A stretch of 64,000 nt of DNA from Planctomycetia bacterium (GTDB taxonomy: Bacteria; Planctomycetota; Phycisphaerae; Phycisphaerales; SM1A02). The stretch spans positions 1 through 64,000 of the forward strand of contig SYGP01000002.1 in NCBI GenBank assembly GCA_005799495.1, given 5' to 3'. Positions 25,913 to 35,435 of the stretch are shown in pieces (positions within the stretch are counted from its first letter, which is position 1; each line of letters opens with the position of its first letter). Below the pieces are notes generated by a model that saw only the letters and a list, made by a program, of their open reading frames with translations, did no database searches and was not told where the DNA came from. The translations under genes and the position numbers were made by a program.

Positions 25913-27178
25913 TCAGTCCTCCGGCCTGCCGAGCAGCTCGTTCAGCAGCTCCTGCCCAGCGGATTTCTGCTTGGCTGATGCGGCTTCCATCCAGCGCCGC
26001 ATGAGCGCAACCAGTTCGGGATACCGCTCCGTGACCTTGGGATCCTGCGTCAGGAGTTCCTGTGCGAAACTGACGGAGAGGGAGAGTTCGCCCGTGGAGC
26101 GGACCACTTCGTGCGCCGCCTTCAGGAAGCGCGCGCGTTCAGTCTTCTCCGCGAATGCGCCGCCGAGCAGTGTCCATGGCATGAAGGTGATCTCGCGCAC
26201 AGTTCGCGTGAGTTGATCGCCCGTCATCTGCAGGTCGGCCTTCGCGTTCCCCGCCATGCCTTTGGAGTCATTCCAGATCGCCATCACCACGGCTGCATCG
26301 GCTTCAATGATCGCAAACTCGCGCTTGAGACGAGCGATCAAGTCGGAAAGTGGGGGCTCGACCTCCTCCTCCCACTTCTTTCGAAGCGCGGTCAGCTGTG
26401 TTCCACTGCTGTCGAGCTGCGCACGGATGCGTTGGATGGCGGGTTCAATCCGCTCCAGGTCCAAAGGACTTCCCTTGGCGAAAGTGCCCTCGATCTCGCT
26501 CCATCGCACGCGCGCGGCATCCCATCCATCGAGCAGCGCGTTGCCCTGTGCCGACCAGGCCTCCCAGTCACTCCGTCCATCGCGCCAGACGCTCTGGGTG
26601 GCTGCCGTGATGGGACTCCAGCGACTGGCGAAGTCGTCCTTCATCGCGCCTAGATCGAGAGCCCTCATCTGTTGGAAAAAGCCTTCGATCTGGATGCCAC
26701 GAGTCTCGCCGAAGATCGATGCAATCAACCCCTTTTCGGGGGCAAGGGGGAGATCATCATTTCTGTCATGTGGACCAAACTGCATGTCACCCGATCTCGG
26801 CGGAAGGTCAATCACAAGAGTGGCATGGCCTCCCAGAGGATCAGTGCGCACACGGACCTTGGTCGTTCGCGGGATGAAGGTCCTCGCATCGATGGCCGAG
26901 GTGATGAGAAGGTCCTTCGCCACGCCGCCCGAAGCGCTGCGGGTTGCCTCGAGGGTGACATCCTCGACGCTCCCGATCACGAGCCCCGCCATCTCGATGG
27001 GTGATCCGCTTGTGATTCCTTGCAGGCCGCTGGAGAGGGGGAATCGCGCCTTCACGATCACCATCTTCGGCCCAAACAAATGGGGCGCTTGGGTGATGAG
27101 GGCGAACAGCACGGCAATCGCCGAGATGACGGCTACGCCGAGCCGCACCTCCTGCACCCGTGTCCACGGACGCGCCAC
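25913..27178 (-). CDS. MCE (MlaD-like) domain protein, second of a pair
   Basis: 421 residues. One N-terminal membrane helix (~12-30, LGVAVISAIAVLFALI) is followed by an MCE domain (~38-130, FPLSSGLQGITSGSPIEMAGLVIGSVEDV) and a long helical C-terminal region. MCE proteins form ring-shaped lipid shuttles between membranes. It starts with GTG at 27178, 3 bases after the stop of the paired MCE gene. No MlaE permease or MlaF ATPase is present in the window, so the partner transporter is elsewhere or absent. Confidence 0.82.
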   Translation of the reverse strand: MARPWTRVQEVRLGVAVISAIAVLFALITQAPHLFGPKMVIVKARFPLSSGLQGITSGSPIEMAGLVIGSVEDVTLEATRSASGGVAKDLLITSAIDARTFIPRTTKVRVRTDPLGGHATLVIDLPPRSGDMQFGPHDRNDDLPLAPEKGLIASIFGETRGIQIEGFFQQMRALDLGAMKDDFASRWSPITAATQSVWRDGRSDWEAWSAQGNALLDGWDAARVRWSEIEGTFAKGSPLDLERIEPAIQRIRAQLDSSGTQLTALRKKWEEEVEPPLSDLIARLKREFAIIEADAAVVMAIWNDSKGMAGNAKADLQMTGDQLTRTVREITFMPWTLLGGAFAEKTERARFLKAAHEVVRSTGELSLSVSFAQELLTQDPKVTERYPELVALMRRWMEAASAKQKSAGQELLNELLGRPED

Positions 27179-27181
27179 CTG

Positions 27182-28432
27182 TTACCTCGCCTTGGACTCA
27201 CCAGCCGGTGCAGGTGACATGAGCACGCTGTTGAGCTGTTGCTGTGCCTGCTCATACTTCGCCAGCGCATCGGTGACCATCATCTGAACGGACTCGCGGA
27301 ACTTCGCATCGGTCTCATAGCGACCGGGATCGCGTTCCACGACGAGTCGGAGCGATTCACCCGCTGCCCGAAGGTCGCCTGCAGCGAGCACGAAACTGCG
27401 CGCGGCTTCGTAGAGATTCTCATGAGCCACCTGATCGCTGTTGGGCTGGTAGAGGATCTTCCACGGGCTGCGCCGAATCTCCATCGACGCAAGTTTCAGC
27501 TGTCCTGCGGTCGTACGCAGGTTGGAAAGCATCTCGGAAATGTCAGGGGATCGCTGCAGCAAGAGGTCATGAACGATGTCGATTGACTTCCCGAACCCAT
27601 CCACCGAGGACTCCGCCTTTCGGAGTGCGCTGTCCACGAGAGGAACGGTTTCAGCGTTGATGTGCTTCAGGGCGTCATTCGCTGTGGCGCTCGCAGAATC
27701 AAGATTCGCGATCGTTGCGTCGAGCTTCGGTGCGTTGCGTTGCAGCAGCCCTTGCACATCACCCATGGAAGTGTCCAGCTTTCCCATCGCGCCTTGGGCA
27801 GAGGTGAGCGCACCGCCGATCTTCCCACGCCACTCGCTGTAGTCCGTTCGCAGGTCTGCGGCAATGGTGCTCGCGTTGTCGAGCATCGGTACCACCTTCG
27901 CGTCATAGTCCTTCGGCAGGCGCGCGAGGAGATCGCCGAAGTCGACAAGATCCTGGATGAGGGTGTCCGCCTTCGTCGCGTTGTACGGACCAAGAATTGC
28001 TGCAAGCACGCCGCTGCTCGGCATGGCAGTGATCAGGAAATCGCTGCCAGGCTCGATGAGCGGTTTCTCGCCTCCGAGCGATGTGAAATTGAGTGTCGCG
28101 GTGGAGCCAAGCAGCGTCATGATGCGCAGCACCGACGCATCCTGATAGACCTGCAGGCTCTTGTCGAGGTGGATGACGACGTGGAGCTCAACGAGTTCGC
28201 CGTCATCCCCAAGCTTTGGGATGATCGAGTCGACCTTGCCGCGCGAAAGTCCGCCCACCTGCACATCGGAACCCTTCGCGAGCCCTGTGATCCCATCCGT
28301 CACGGAGAAGCGAACCGTGTACCGGCTGTTGGATGCAAAGAGGTCCAACTTGGCAATGATGATCCAGACGAAGAAGAACAGCACGACTCCGCTGAGGATG
28401 AAGAAACCGCTCTTGATGGCTGCGCCCTGCAT
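27182..28432 (-). CDS. MCE (MlaD-like) domain protein, first of a pair
   Basis: 416 residues. N-terminal membrane helix (FFILSGVVLFFFVWIIIAKL), then an MCE domain (RYTVRFSVTDGITGLAKGSD VQVGGLSRGKVDSI region) and a C-terminal helical needle-like part rich in DLRT, DSASAT and LSNLRTTAG heptads. It probably pairs with the next MCE protein in a hetero-oligomeric lipid-transfer tube. The ATG at 28432 is 9 bases after a TACCCT box. The order is MCE, MCE, SpoU methylase. Confidence 0.82.
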   Translation of the reverse strand: MQGAAIKSGFFILSGVVLFFFVWIIIAKLDLFASNSRYTVRFSVTDGITGLAKGSDVQVGGLSRGKVDSIIPKLGDDGELVELHVVIHLDKSLQVYQDASVLRIMTLLGSTATLNFTSLGGEKPLIEPGSDFLITAMPSSGVLAAILGPYNATKADTLIQDLVDFGDLLARLPKDYDAKVVPMLDNASTIAADLRTDYSEWRGKIGGALTSAQGAMGKLDTSMGDVQGLLQRNAPKLDATIANLDSASATANDALKHINAETVPLVDSALRKAESSVDGFGKSIDIVHDLLLQRSPDISEMLSNLRTTAGQLKLASMEIRRSPWKILYQPNSDQVAHENLYEAARSFVLAAGDLRAAGESLRLVVERDPGRYETDAKFRESVQMMVTDALAKYEQAQQQLNSVLMSPAPAGESKAR

Positions 28433-28514
28433 AGGGAAAGTAGGGTAGCTGATGCGGACGTCCCCGCGTGGATGGCGGGTGGCGAACCCGCGCAGGCTGT
28501 GGACTTTGTTGCGT

Positions 28515-29633
28515 TTAAGTACCGACGAGCGCCTCGTTTGTCGGGCTCCGCTTCAACGCGGCGAGCAACTGTTCGATCTGGACGGGTGGTGGCATGGTCA
28601 TGAGCCGACGCCGAAGCGCGGTCACCGTCTTGAGTTCACGCTCGCTCATCAGCAGGTGCTCCTTGCGCGTTCCGCTCGCAGCAAGGTTGATGGCGGGGAA
28701 CAGGCGCCGCTCCGCAATCGTCCTGTCCAGTATCAATTCCATGTTGCCTGGGCCCTTGAACTCCTCGAAGATGATCTGGTCGGCTCGACTGCCTGTATCG
28801 ACGAGGCAACTGGCGATGATGGTCAGTGATCCACCCTGCTCGGCGCGCCGCGCTGCACCGAAAAGCTGCTTGGGGACTTCGAGCGCCTTGGAGTCCAGCC
28901 CACCCGACATCGTCCGACCGCTGGATCCGTAGCGACGGGAGTTGTTGAAAGCTCGCCCGAGCCGCGTGAGGGAATCGAGCAGCACCACGACATCGCGCCC
29001 CGCTTCGACCATGCGTCGCGCGCGTTCAATCGCCAGAATGCCCAGCGCCGTGTGGCGTTCCGTGTCCTGATCGTTGCTGGATGCGAGCACCTGAGCCGGC
29101 ACATTCCGCTTGAAGTCGGTGACTTCCTCGGGGCGCTCGTCGATGAGCAGGGCCACGAGTTCCACATGCGGATGATTTCGCTTGATGCCGTAAGCGAGAT
29201 TCTGAAGCAGGATGGTCTTGCCCGCCTTCGGCGGCGCCACGATCAGCCCGCGCGTGCCGAACCCGATGGGGCAGAACAGGTCGATCAGTCGGCACGCGGG
29301 AGGGCAGCCGGGGTACTCGAGGGTCATGCGCGGAGCCGGGTCCAGCGCCGTGAGTTCCGAAAACGGCGTTCGTTTGGCGAAGACTTCTGGGTCGAGTCCC
29401 TCCACCTCCACGATGCGTTCCACCTGATGCCGGCGACGGCGCCCGCGGCGCGTGCGCACTTCAACCTCGCTCACCTCCGCGACCACGCTCGAGCATGTGC
29501 GCAGGGAGAGTCGGCTTGCCAGACTCGGTTCGACGATCGGATCGTCGGGACCAGCGATCAAGCCATCCTGGAATTGTCTGATTCGACCCTCGGGCCCTGG
29601 GGCCATCTCGAGGATCCCTCGAACAGTCGTCAT
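28515..29633 (-). CDS. rho: Transcription termination factor Rho
   Basis: 372 residues. Walker A VAPPKAGKT, DERPEEVTDF, Walker B VVVLLDSLTRLGRAF, the Q-loop region and the R-loop DTGSRADQ are intact, so the RNA-translocating ATPase is complete. The N-terminal RNA-binding part is short: the ~50-residue helical domain of E. coli Rho is missing and the RNP1 core GFGFLR reads PEGRIR. I start at the ATG at 29633 (MTTVRGILEM), since upstream codons to 29771 look non-coding. It ends 82 bases before the MCE pair starts. Confidence 0.92.
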   Translation of the reverse strand: MTTVRGILEMAPGPEGRIRQFQDGLIAGPDDPIVEPSLASRLSLRTCSSVVAEVSEVEVRTRRGRRRRHQVERIVEVEGLDPEVFAKRTPFSELTALDPAPRMTLEYPGCPPACRLIDLFCPIGFGTRGLIVAPPKAGKTILLQNLAYGIKRNHPHVELVALLIDERPEEVTDFKRNVPAQVLASSNDQDTERHTALGILAIERARRMVEAGRDVVVLLDSLTRLGRAFNNSRRYGSSGRTMSGGLDSKALEVPKQLFGAARRAEQGGSLTIIASCLVDTGSRADQIIFEEFKGPGNMELILDRTIAERRLFPAINLAASGTRKEHLLMSERELKTVTALRRRLMTMPPPVQIEQLLAALKRSPTNEALVGT

Positions 29634-29703
29634 GCATTCGTCGACGGGGCAGAACACGCCATTCCGTCCGACGGGGGGAGTATGGCAGGCGTCATTCAGG
29701 GTG

Positions 29704-30711
29704 TCAAGGCGAATCGGAACCGAATGGCGTGTTGTCGAGGCTCGCGGCAATGTGTGCGGCGAGTCTCGCATTGGCTTTCAGCAGGGCAAGATTCGCCTCG
29801 ACCATCTTCGATCCCTCTTCACATTCCGAGAGCCGCGCCAGCAGGAACGGCGTCAGCGCGGCGCCGCGTACACCCTCGGCACTGGCCTGCTCGAGCGCGC
29901 GTGCAAGGTGTCGTTCGGTCGACTCCGCATCCACTGCAAATGCTTCGGGGCACGGCTGCATGACAAGGATGCCGTGCATCGGATGGAGCTGCCAGTGCGC
30001 GCTTGCAATGCAGGCAACTTCCGCGGCGCTCTCGGCAGAATGGTGCAGGCGAAGTGACCGGTCGGGTGCGACCGTGAAACGAGGCAGGAACTCCGTCTGG
30101 AATCCGATCGTCGGAATGCCGAGCGTTTCGAGCACCTCCAGTGTCGCGGGCAAATCGAGCAAGATCTTCGCGCCCGCGCACACGACCAACACAGGCGAGA
30201 GCGCGAGCGAGAACATGTCCGAAGACAGATCCATCGAGCCGCTCCAGCCGCGGTGCACGCCACCGATGCCGCCGGTGGCGAACACGCGAATGCCCGCACG
30301 ACTTGCGATGGTCGTTGTGGCTGCGACCGTCGTGCCTCCCGTCTGCCGCTTCGCGACCGCCACGCCGAGATCGCGCGCCGACAACTTCGTTGGCTTTGGT
30401 TCGCAGGCGAGTCGTTCCAGTTGTTCCGCGGAAAGTCCGACGCAGATGCTGCCATCGATGACCGCGATGGTCGCTGGCACCGCACCCGCGGTACGCACCA
30501 CGCTTTCCATCGCGCGCGCTGCCGCCAGATTCGCGGGGATGCCTCGTTGCCACTCGGGGATCGCCTCGTGGAACTTGGCGGACATCTCCCGCGGCTCGCG
30601 CGGCAGCCCATGGGTCACAACCGTCGATTCGAGTGCAACCACAGGGCGTCCGCGCGCGATCGCGTCGGCGACTTCGCCAGAAACCTCCAACTTCTGCTTC
30701 TGCGCGAACAT
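29704..30711 (-). CDS. psuG: Pseudouridine-5'-phosphate glycosidase
   Basis: 335 residues. Signature blocks ALESTVVTHGLPRE, KLSARDLGVAVAKRQTGGTT and VFATGGIGGVHRG are present. It splits pseudouridine 5'-phosphate into uracil and ribose 5-phosphate to recycle the modified nucleoside. The usual kinase partner psuK is not in the window. It sits 3 bases after the DEAD-box helicase stop, so the two are one operon, an RNA-processing and RNA-salvage pairing. Confidence 0.93.
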   Translation of the reverse strand: MFAQKQKLEVSGEVADAIARGRPVVALESTVVTHGLPREPREMSAKFHEAIPEWQRGIPANLAAARAMESVVRTAGAVPATIAVIDGSICVGLSAEQLERLACEPKPTKLSARDLGVAVAKRQTGGTTVAATTTIASRAGIRVFATGGIGGVHRGWSGSMDLSSDMFSLALSPVLVVCAGAKILLDLPATLEVLETLGIPTIGFQTEFLPRFTVAPDRSLRLHHSAESAAEVACIASAHWQLHPMHGILVMQPCPEAFAVDAESTERHLARALEQASAEGVRGAALTPFLLARLSECEEGSKMVEANLALLKANARLAAHIAASLDNTPFGSDSP

Positions 30712-30714
30712 GAG

Positions 30715-32091
30715 CTAGCGGCGCCGCGTCGACAGGCGTCCGCCCAGTCGTCGCGGCGGTGGCTGCGTCGGCACGAGTCCACCCGGGAACGCGGCGGCGT
30801 TCTTGGCATCCGGTTGGTTGGCAAGCGGATCACGCGACTTGCTTTCCATGGACGCCTGCTTGCGCTGTGAGTCCAGTTCACGCTGCGCGCGGATGTCGCT
30901 TGGCACGGGGCCGGCTTCAAAATCTTCGTAACTCGCCACGGGGATCTCGATGTTGGCGAGACTCTCGATCGCCGTCAGCAGTTCGCCCTGATCTGGGCAG
31001 ACGAACGACCACGCCACGCCATTTCGTCCCGCGCGCGCCGTCCGACCGATGCGGTGCACATACACCTCGGGGTCCTCCGGCAGGTCGTAGTTCACGACAT
31101 GGGAGATGTCATCCACATCGAGCCCGCGTGACGCGAGGTCGCTGGCCACGAGTACCGACAGCTGACCCTCGCGAAGCTTCGTCATCACTTTGTCGCGCTT
31201 CGTCTGGTACATGTCCCCGTGCATCTGTTGTGCGTCGATCCCGTTCTTGGCGAGGAACGCGGTGACATCATCGACCGTGCGCTTCATGCGACAGAACACG
31301 AGTGTGAGTGCAGGCTCCTCCTTGCGCAGCAGGTGCAGCAGGAGGCGCCGTTTATCCCACCTTTCCACGGCAAAGTAGGACTGGCGGATCTGCGAGACGG
31401 TGAGGCTCGCGGCCACCGTGACGATCTTCTCAGGGTCGCGGAGATACTGCCTTGCGAGCCGCTCGATCTCCGGCGAGATCGTCGCGGAAACGAACACGGT
31501 CTGCGGGTGCTGCTTCATCGCGCCGAGGATGCGGCGAATGTCCTCGCGGAAACCGATGTCGAGCATGCGGTCGACCTCGTCGAGCACCGCGTAGCGGATG
31601 CCGTCGTAGGGCAGCAGTCCGCGCTGATGCATGTCCATGACACGGCCGGGCGTTCCCACAATGATGGCGGGCTTGCGTTGCAACTTCTGCGCTTGGCTGC
31701 TGATCGCCTGTCCACCGTAGACGGCCGCGACATGATGACCGCTGTGTCGCGCGAAGTCGTGGAGTTCCTTGGCGACTTGGATTGCCAGTTCGCGCGTGGG
31801 AACGAGGACAAGCACTGCGAGAGGCGCATCCTTGGGAATGATCTGCAGCGCCGGCAGTCCGAATGCCGCGGTTTTTCCTGTGCCCGTCTTGGCTTGCCCG
31901 AGGCAGTCCTTGCCCGAGAGCACCACGGGGATGAGTTGCGCCTGGATGTGGGTGGGATGCTCGAACCCGCGGTCGGCGAGCGCCTGGCAGATGTCCGCCG
32001 ACAATCCCAGCGACCCGAAGGTGCGATCGTGCGCAAAGATGTCTTGGGAACGCCCAGCGCCCCGACTGGGCTCCTTCATGTCCTCATTCAC
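30715..32091 (-). CDS. DEAD-box ATP-dependent RNA helicase
   Basis: 458 residues. Q motif FEHPTHIQAQLIP, Walker A AKTGTGKT, motif II DEVD (instead of DEAD), SAT motif VSATIS, and motif VI HRIGRTARAGR. A C-terminal basic tail after residue ~385 (QPDAKNAAAFPGG, RRLGGRLSTRRR) is likely for RNA binding. It remodels RNA in the cytoplasm; a cold-shock or ribosome-assembly helicase is likely. A GTG start at 32091 follows TACCAT by 8 bases and has AAGGA 3 bases upstream; the ATG at 32079 is an alternative. Confidence 0.92.
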   Translation of the reverse strand: MNEDMKEPSRGAGRSQDIFAHDRTFGSLGLSADICQALADRGFEHPTHIQAQLIPVVLSGKDCLGQAKTGTGKTAAFGLPALQIIPKDAPLAVLVLVPTRELAIQVAKELHDFARHSGHHVAAVYGGQAISSQAQKLQRKPAIIVGTPGRVMDMHQRGLLPYDGIRYAVLDEVDRMLDIGFREDIRRILGAMKQHPQTVFVSATISPEIERLARQYLRDPEKIVTVAASLTVSQIRQSYFAVERWDKRRLLLHLLRKEEPALTLVFCRMKRTVDDVTAFLAKNGIDAQQMHGDMYQTKRDKVMTKLREGQLSVLVASDLASRGLDVDDISHVVNYDLPEDPEVYVHRIGRTARAGRNGVAWSFVCPDQGELLTAIESLANIEIPVASYEDFEAGPVPSDIRAQRELDSQRKQASMESKSRDPLANQPDAKNAAAFPGGLVPTQPPPRRLGGRLSTRRR

Positions 32092-32145
32092 GATCCTTCA
32101 TGGTAGCCGAATCAGGCGGCCGATACAAACGGACGGAGCGCATGG

Positions 32146-33393
32146 ATGCGGGCCAATAGTTCACTCTTCATTGATCTTGCCGCGCTCGACCGAAACACGC
32201 GTGCTCTCCGCCGCGCGATTGGCCCTGGCTGCTGCTTGTGCGCGGTCGTGAAGGCGGATGCGTACGGGCTGGGTGCGGCGCGTGTCGCGCGGCAACTCGA
32301 GGAGAGTGGGGCGGGCATGTTGGCCGTGTATTCCATCTCGCAGGCGGAGACGATCGCGCAGGCCGGGGTGACGCTGCCGCAACTGGTACTGATGCCCGAG
32401 CGCGACTTGGAAGTGGGCAGCGACGCACATCGCATGCTGCTCGCAGGGCGCTTGGCCCTGACGGTGCACGGTTCGTCCCACGCCCGTGAGCTGGCGGAAT
32501 TGGCGGAACGCCTCGGTGGAGTCACGATTCCCGTTCATCTGGAGATCGATACGGGCATGTCGCGCGGCGGTGCCGCTGCCGAGGATGCTGCGCGCGCGCT
32601 CGCGTGCATTTCCGACGCTCGGCACCTGCGCCTCGCGGGAGTCTTCACCCATTTCACGGACAGCGCAGGTGATCACGCGCTCTCGATTTGGCAGGACGCG
32701 CAGTTCGAGCAGTTTCTGCGCGATCATGCGGCGGAACTCCGCTCGGACACGCTGGTGCATGCATCGAACTCGCACGCAATGCTGTCGGATGCGAGGCTCC
32801 ATCATGGCATGGTTCGCGTGGGACTCGCGTGGACGGGGCTTGCGCAGTCGCGTGCAAGCGATGGATGCCCGATTCCGCTCGAGCCGATCGTTCGGTGGGA
32901 ATCGCACGTCGTGCTGACCAAGGAAATCGAGTCGGGCGTTGCGGTCGGATACGGCTCTCGGTGGACGGCGCCACGGCGGACGCGTCTGGGACTCGTGCCT
33001 GTTGGCTACTTCGATGGTTATCCGATGTCGCCCGATGGACGGACGCGGAGCGTTCGCGTGCTGGCGGAAACGCCTGCGGGTCCGATCGTGCGATCGGTCG
33101 CGGTCCTCGGTGCGGTCAACATGGATCAGATCGTCATCGACCTGACGGAAGTTCCCGCCGTGATCGCCTATGGCAGTGGATTCATCGGCATGCGGGTGGA
33201 GGTGTACGGAAGCGATCCTGCCGAGGCGAACTTCCTGCCGGCCGTGGCGGAGGCCTCTGGTACGCATCCGTACGACCTTCTGTGCCGAATCAGCCCGCGC
33301 ATCCCGCGCGTGCATGTGGGAGGCAGCGCGGTCGATCGCACAGTGGCAGAGCCAATCGCCGCGCGCTTGTCGCATGGTGCGATGAGCGCGTGA
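32146..33393 (+). CDS. alr: Alanine racemase
   Basis: 415 residues. PLP lysine motif AVVKADAYGLG near residue 35, HLEIDTGMSRGG, and the second active-site Tyr in GVAVGYGSRW. The fold is the N-terminal TIM barrel plus C-terminal beta domain. It supplies D-alanine for peptidoglycan, in line with murA. ATGs at 32142 and 32146 are out of frame with each other; 32146 gives the family start. It is divergent from the helicase with 54 bases between. Confidence 0.95.
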   Translation: MRANSSLFIDLAALDRNTRALRRAIGPGCCLCAVVKADAYGLGAARVARQLEESGAGMLAVYSISQAETIAQAGVTLPQLVLMPERDLEVGSDAHRMLLAGRLALTVHGSSHARELAELAERLGGVTIPVHLEIDTGMSRGGAAAEDAARALACISDARHLRLAGVFTHFTDSAGDHALSIWQDAQFEQFLRDHAAELRSDTLVHASNSHAMLSDARLHHGMVRVGLAWTGLAQSRASDGCPIPLEPIVRWESHVVLTKEIESGVAVGYGSRWTAPRRTRLGLVPVGYFDGYPMSPDGRTRSVRVLAETPAGPIVRSVAVLGAVNMDQIVIDLTEVPAVIAYGSGFIGMRVEVYGSDPAEANFLPAVAEASGTHPYDLLCRISPRIPRVHVGGSAVDRTVAEPIAARLSHGAMSA

Positions 33394-33412
33394 TGCGACC
33401 TAGTCTGCTGGC

Positions 33413-34981
33413 ATGGGCCGGCACGGTTCATTTTCCCTCTCGTGTGCGGCCAGCCTTGCGGCGCAACTCTCGTTCGTTCCCCCAGAGACTGCACGGCGGC
33501 AGATCATGGCGGTGCGCACGCTGCTTCCGCAGTTGGCGCCCGGCGCGCTGGTGGAGTGGGCGAGTGTGGTGCAGCGCATCACGGGCTTCGAGGTGGAGGG
33601 TGAAGAGCGGGGGCTGCAGGTGGTCGGCATGGCGCTTCGCCGCGACCTGTGTGAACTCGCGCTGCGTCTGAGTGCGCGTGCGCCGGAGTCGAACGGCTCT
33701 GCAATGACCCTTCGTCAGTTCCTGCGCGAGAGCGGCGCGAGTGTGCGAACGGTTCATCGCTGGCGAAGACTTGGGCTGCCCGCGTGCTGGATGCGCCGGA
33801 GCAGGACGCTTCCGTCCACAACGGAGATCGCGTTTCGCCGTGCGGACTGGGATGCGTTTCGCGCGGGCGTGCTCGGCGGGGCGTTCACGCCGAGCCCGAG
33901 AGTGCGCCGAACGGACGATGCGCGTGTTGCGCGGGTGCGGCGGCCGAAGCGGCAGAAGCGTGGTGTGCAGACGCGGCGCGTTCTTGCCGCGGCTCGACTC
34001 GGGGTTGGTGCGGCGTGGCTTGCGCGTGATCTTGGATGCAGCAGGCTCGCGGCGGATCGGCTGCTGCTCGGTGAGCGTGCTGCGCTCCTCTCGCGCCTCG
34101 CGAGCGAGTGGTTGCCGCCGCGATCCGCGATTCCGCCCACCTTCCGTCGGGACGATGCATCCGAGGTGATCCTTGGAGTCGCGAGCGTGCAGAGGGGCTT
34201 GCTTCCCGCTGCGCACCTCCGGCAGATGTCACATTGGTGCAGCATGCTGCGGGAAGCGCGCGTTGCCGATGCGCAGCGCGAAACAGCGGCGCAGGAGTCT
34301 GCACGGATGATCGCCGTTCGCTTTCTCCTGTGGCGTGCGCGGGAGGGTGTTCGTCGGCTGGATTCGCGCCGACCCTCTGCGATGTCGCTCGATCGCATCG
34401 AGACGGACCTGCGCTGGGCACGAGTGCTGCTTCGCACGCTGCTGGCCGAGGCGATTCCGGATTTGGCGAAGCGCCTCAGGCCCTCGCTCGGTGCGCAGCT
34501 GACGAACGATGCGGTCGCCGCCGAAGTGCTTGCGTGGAGCGCGAAGTCATTGGAGTCGGTGGTGCTGCAGTCGGATCTGCAGAAGGTCGCGGATGGTCGC
34601 ATTCGTGTCGGGGCAGCAGTGGCGCTCGCAACGGAACGCCGTCTCGCTGCGGCGGATGTGGATTCGCCGCGCGGAAGGACACCGCGCCGCTCCGATGCCC
34701 TCGTGCGCGAGCCGATCGATCACACGCTCGCGTGGGCGATGATCGGTGCATCGACAGCACGAGTCGCCGCCGCGCTGCTTCGCCGCACGGCAATCGACGA
34801 TGAGCGGGCGCAGCGCTGCTGCGGGTGTTGGTTGGAGCGCGCAGGCTGGGATGGAACGATGCCACGGACGATGCACGAGATCGCACGGCGCAGGCAGGGA
34901 AAGCCTGAGCAGATCGCTCGCTGGTGCAGCGAGTGGAATCAGCGCTTCGAGAACTGGAAGCGACGACGCGCGCCGGCTTGA
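33413..34981 (+). CDS. Putative degenerate sigma-70-like protein
   Basis: 522 residues, Arg/Ala-rich. An HTH-like segment lies at ~98-125 (FLRESGASVRTVHRWRRLG), a second at ~186-216 (ARLGVGAAWLARDLGCSR). Residues ~330-412 resemble sigma region 2 in spacing (LLRTLLAEAIPDLAKRL; SDLQKVADGRIRVGAA), but the aromatic melting residues are missing. Residues ~474-518 resemble region 4 (GWDGTMPRTMHEIARRRQGK against the usual GLDG-x-MTLEEIG form). No regular sigma factor aligns over its full length, so this is inference. TAGTCT ends 6 bases before the ATG. It overlaps rpsI convergently by 43 bases. Confidence 0.5.
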   Translation: MGRHGSFSLSCAASLAAQLSFVPPETARRQIMAVRTLLPQLAPGALVEWASVVQRITGFEVEGEERGLQVVGMALRRDLCELALRLSARAPESNGSAMTLRQFLRESGASVRTVHRWRRLGLPACWMRRSRTLPSTTEIAFRRADWDAFRAGVLGGAFTPSPRVRRTDDARVARVRRPKRQKRGVQTRRVLAAARLGVGAAWLARDLGCSRLAADRLLLGERAALLSRLASEWLPPRSAIPPTFRRDDASEVILGVASVQRGLLPAAHLRQMSHWCSMLREARVADAQRETAAQESARMIAVRFLLWRAREGVRRLDSRRPSAMSLDRIETDLRWARVLLRTLLAEAIPDLAKRLRPSLGAQLTNDAVAAEVLAWSAKSLESVVLQSDLQKVADGRIRVGAAVALATERRLAAADVDSPRGRTPRRSDALVREPIDHTLAWAMIGASTARVAAALLRRTAIDDERAQRCCGCWLERAGWDGTMPRTMHEIARRRQGKPEQIARWCSEWNQRFENWKRRRAPA

Positions 34982-35430
34982 CCGTACTTCTTGCGCTCCA
35001 CCTTGCGTGAATCACGCGTCAGGTAGGAGCCCGATCGAAGCACGGGCTCAAGAGCCTGGTCGTACGCAAAGAGCGAGCGAGCGAGCCCCATCACCACGGC
35101 ACCCGCCTGCCCAGTGAATCCACCACCTGCAACGGTGACGGCCACATCCATCTTGCCCTTGAGCGAGCACTTTTCGATCAGCCCAAGCAGTGCACGCTGA
35201 TCGCGATCTTCAACGAAGAACTCCTCCATCGGGCGCTCGTTCACAAGGAACTTTCCTGCGCCTGGGCGAACACGGACGCGGGCAGTCGCCGTCTTTCGGC
35301 GACCGGTTCCCCAGAACCAACCCTTCGCATCAGCGGTCCGCTTCAGCGAGAGGCGCGTGGTTCCTGCTGGACCCGATGCGGGAGCAGTACCTGTTGCGGC
35401 GGGGATGGAACCGATGTTCAGATTCGACAT
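34939..35430 (-). CDS. rpsI: 30S ribosomal protein S9
   Basis: 163 residues. The core GTGRRKTATARVRVRPGAGK and the basic C-terminal tail DSRKVERKKYGQAGARRRFQFSKR are diagnostic; the tail reaches the P-site tRNA. An N-terminal extension of ~35 residues (Ala/Pro/Thr-rich) precedes the core. It follows rplM by 5 bases, the standard pair. Its 3' end overlaps the convergent sigma-like gene. Confidence 0.96.
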   Translation of the reverse strand: MSNLNIGSIPAATGTAPASGPAGTTRLSLKRTADAKGWFWGTGRRKTATARVRVRPGAGKFLVNERPMEEFFVEDRDQRALLGLIEKCSLKGKMDVAVTVAGGGFTGQAGAVVMGLARSLFAYDQALEPVLRSGSYLTRDSRKVERKKYGQAGARRRFQFSKR

Positions 35431-35435
35431 GGGGA

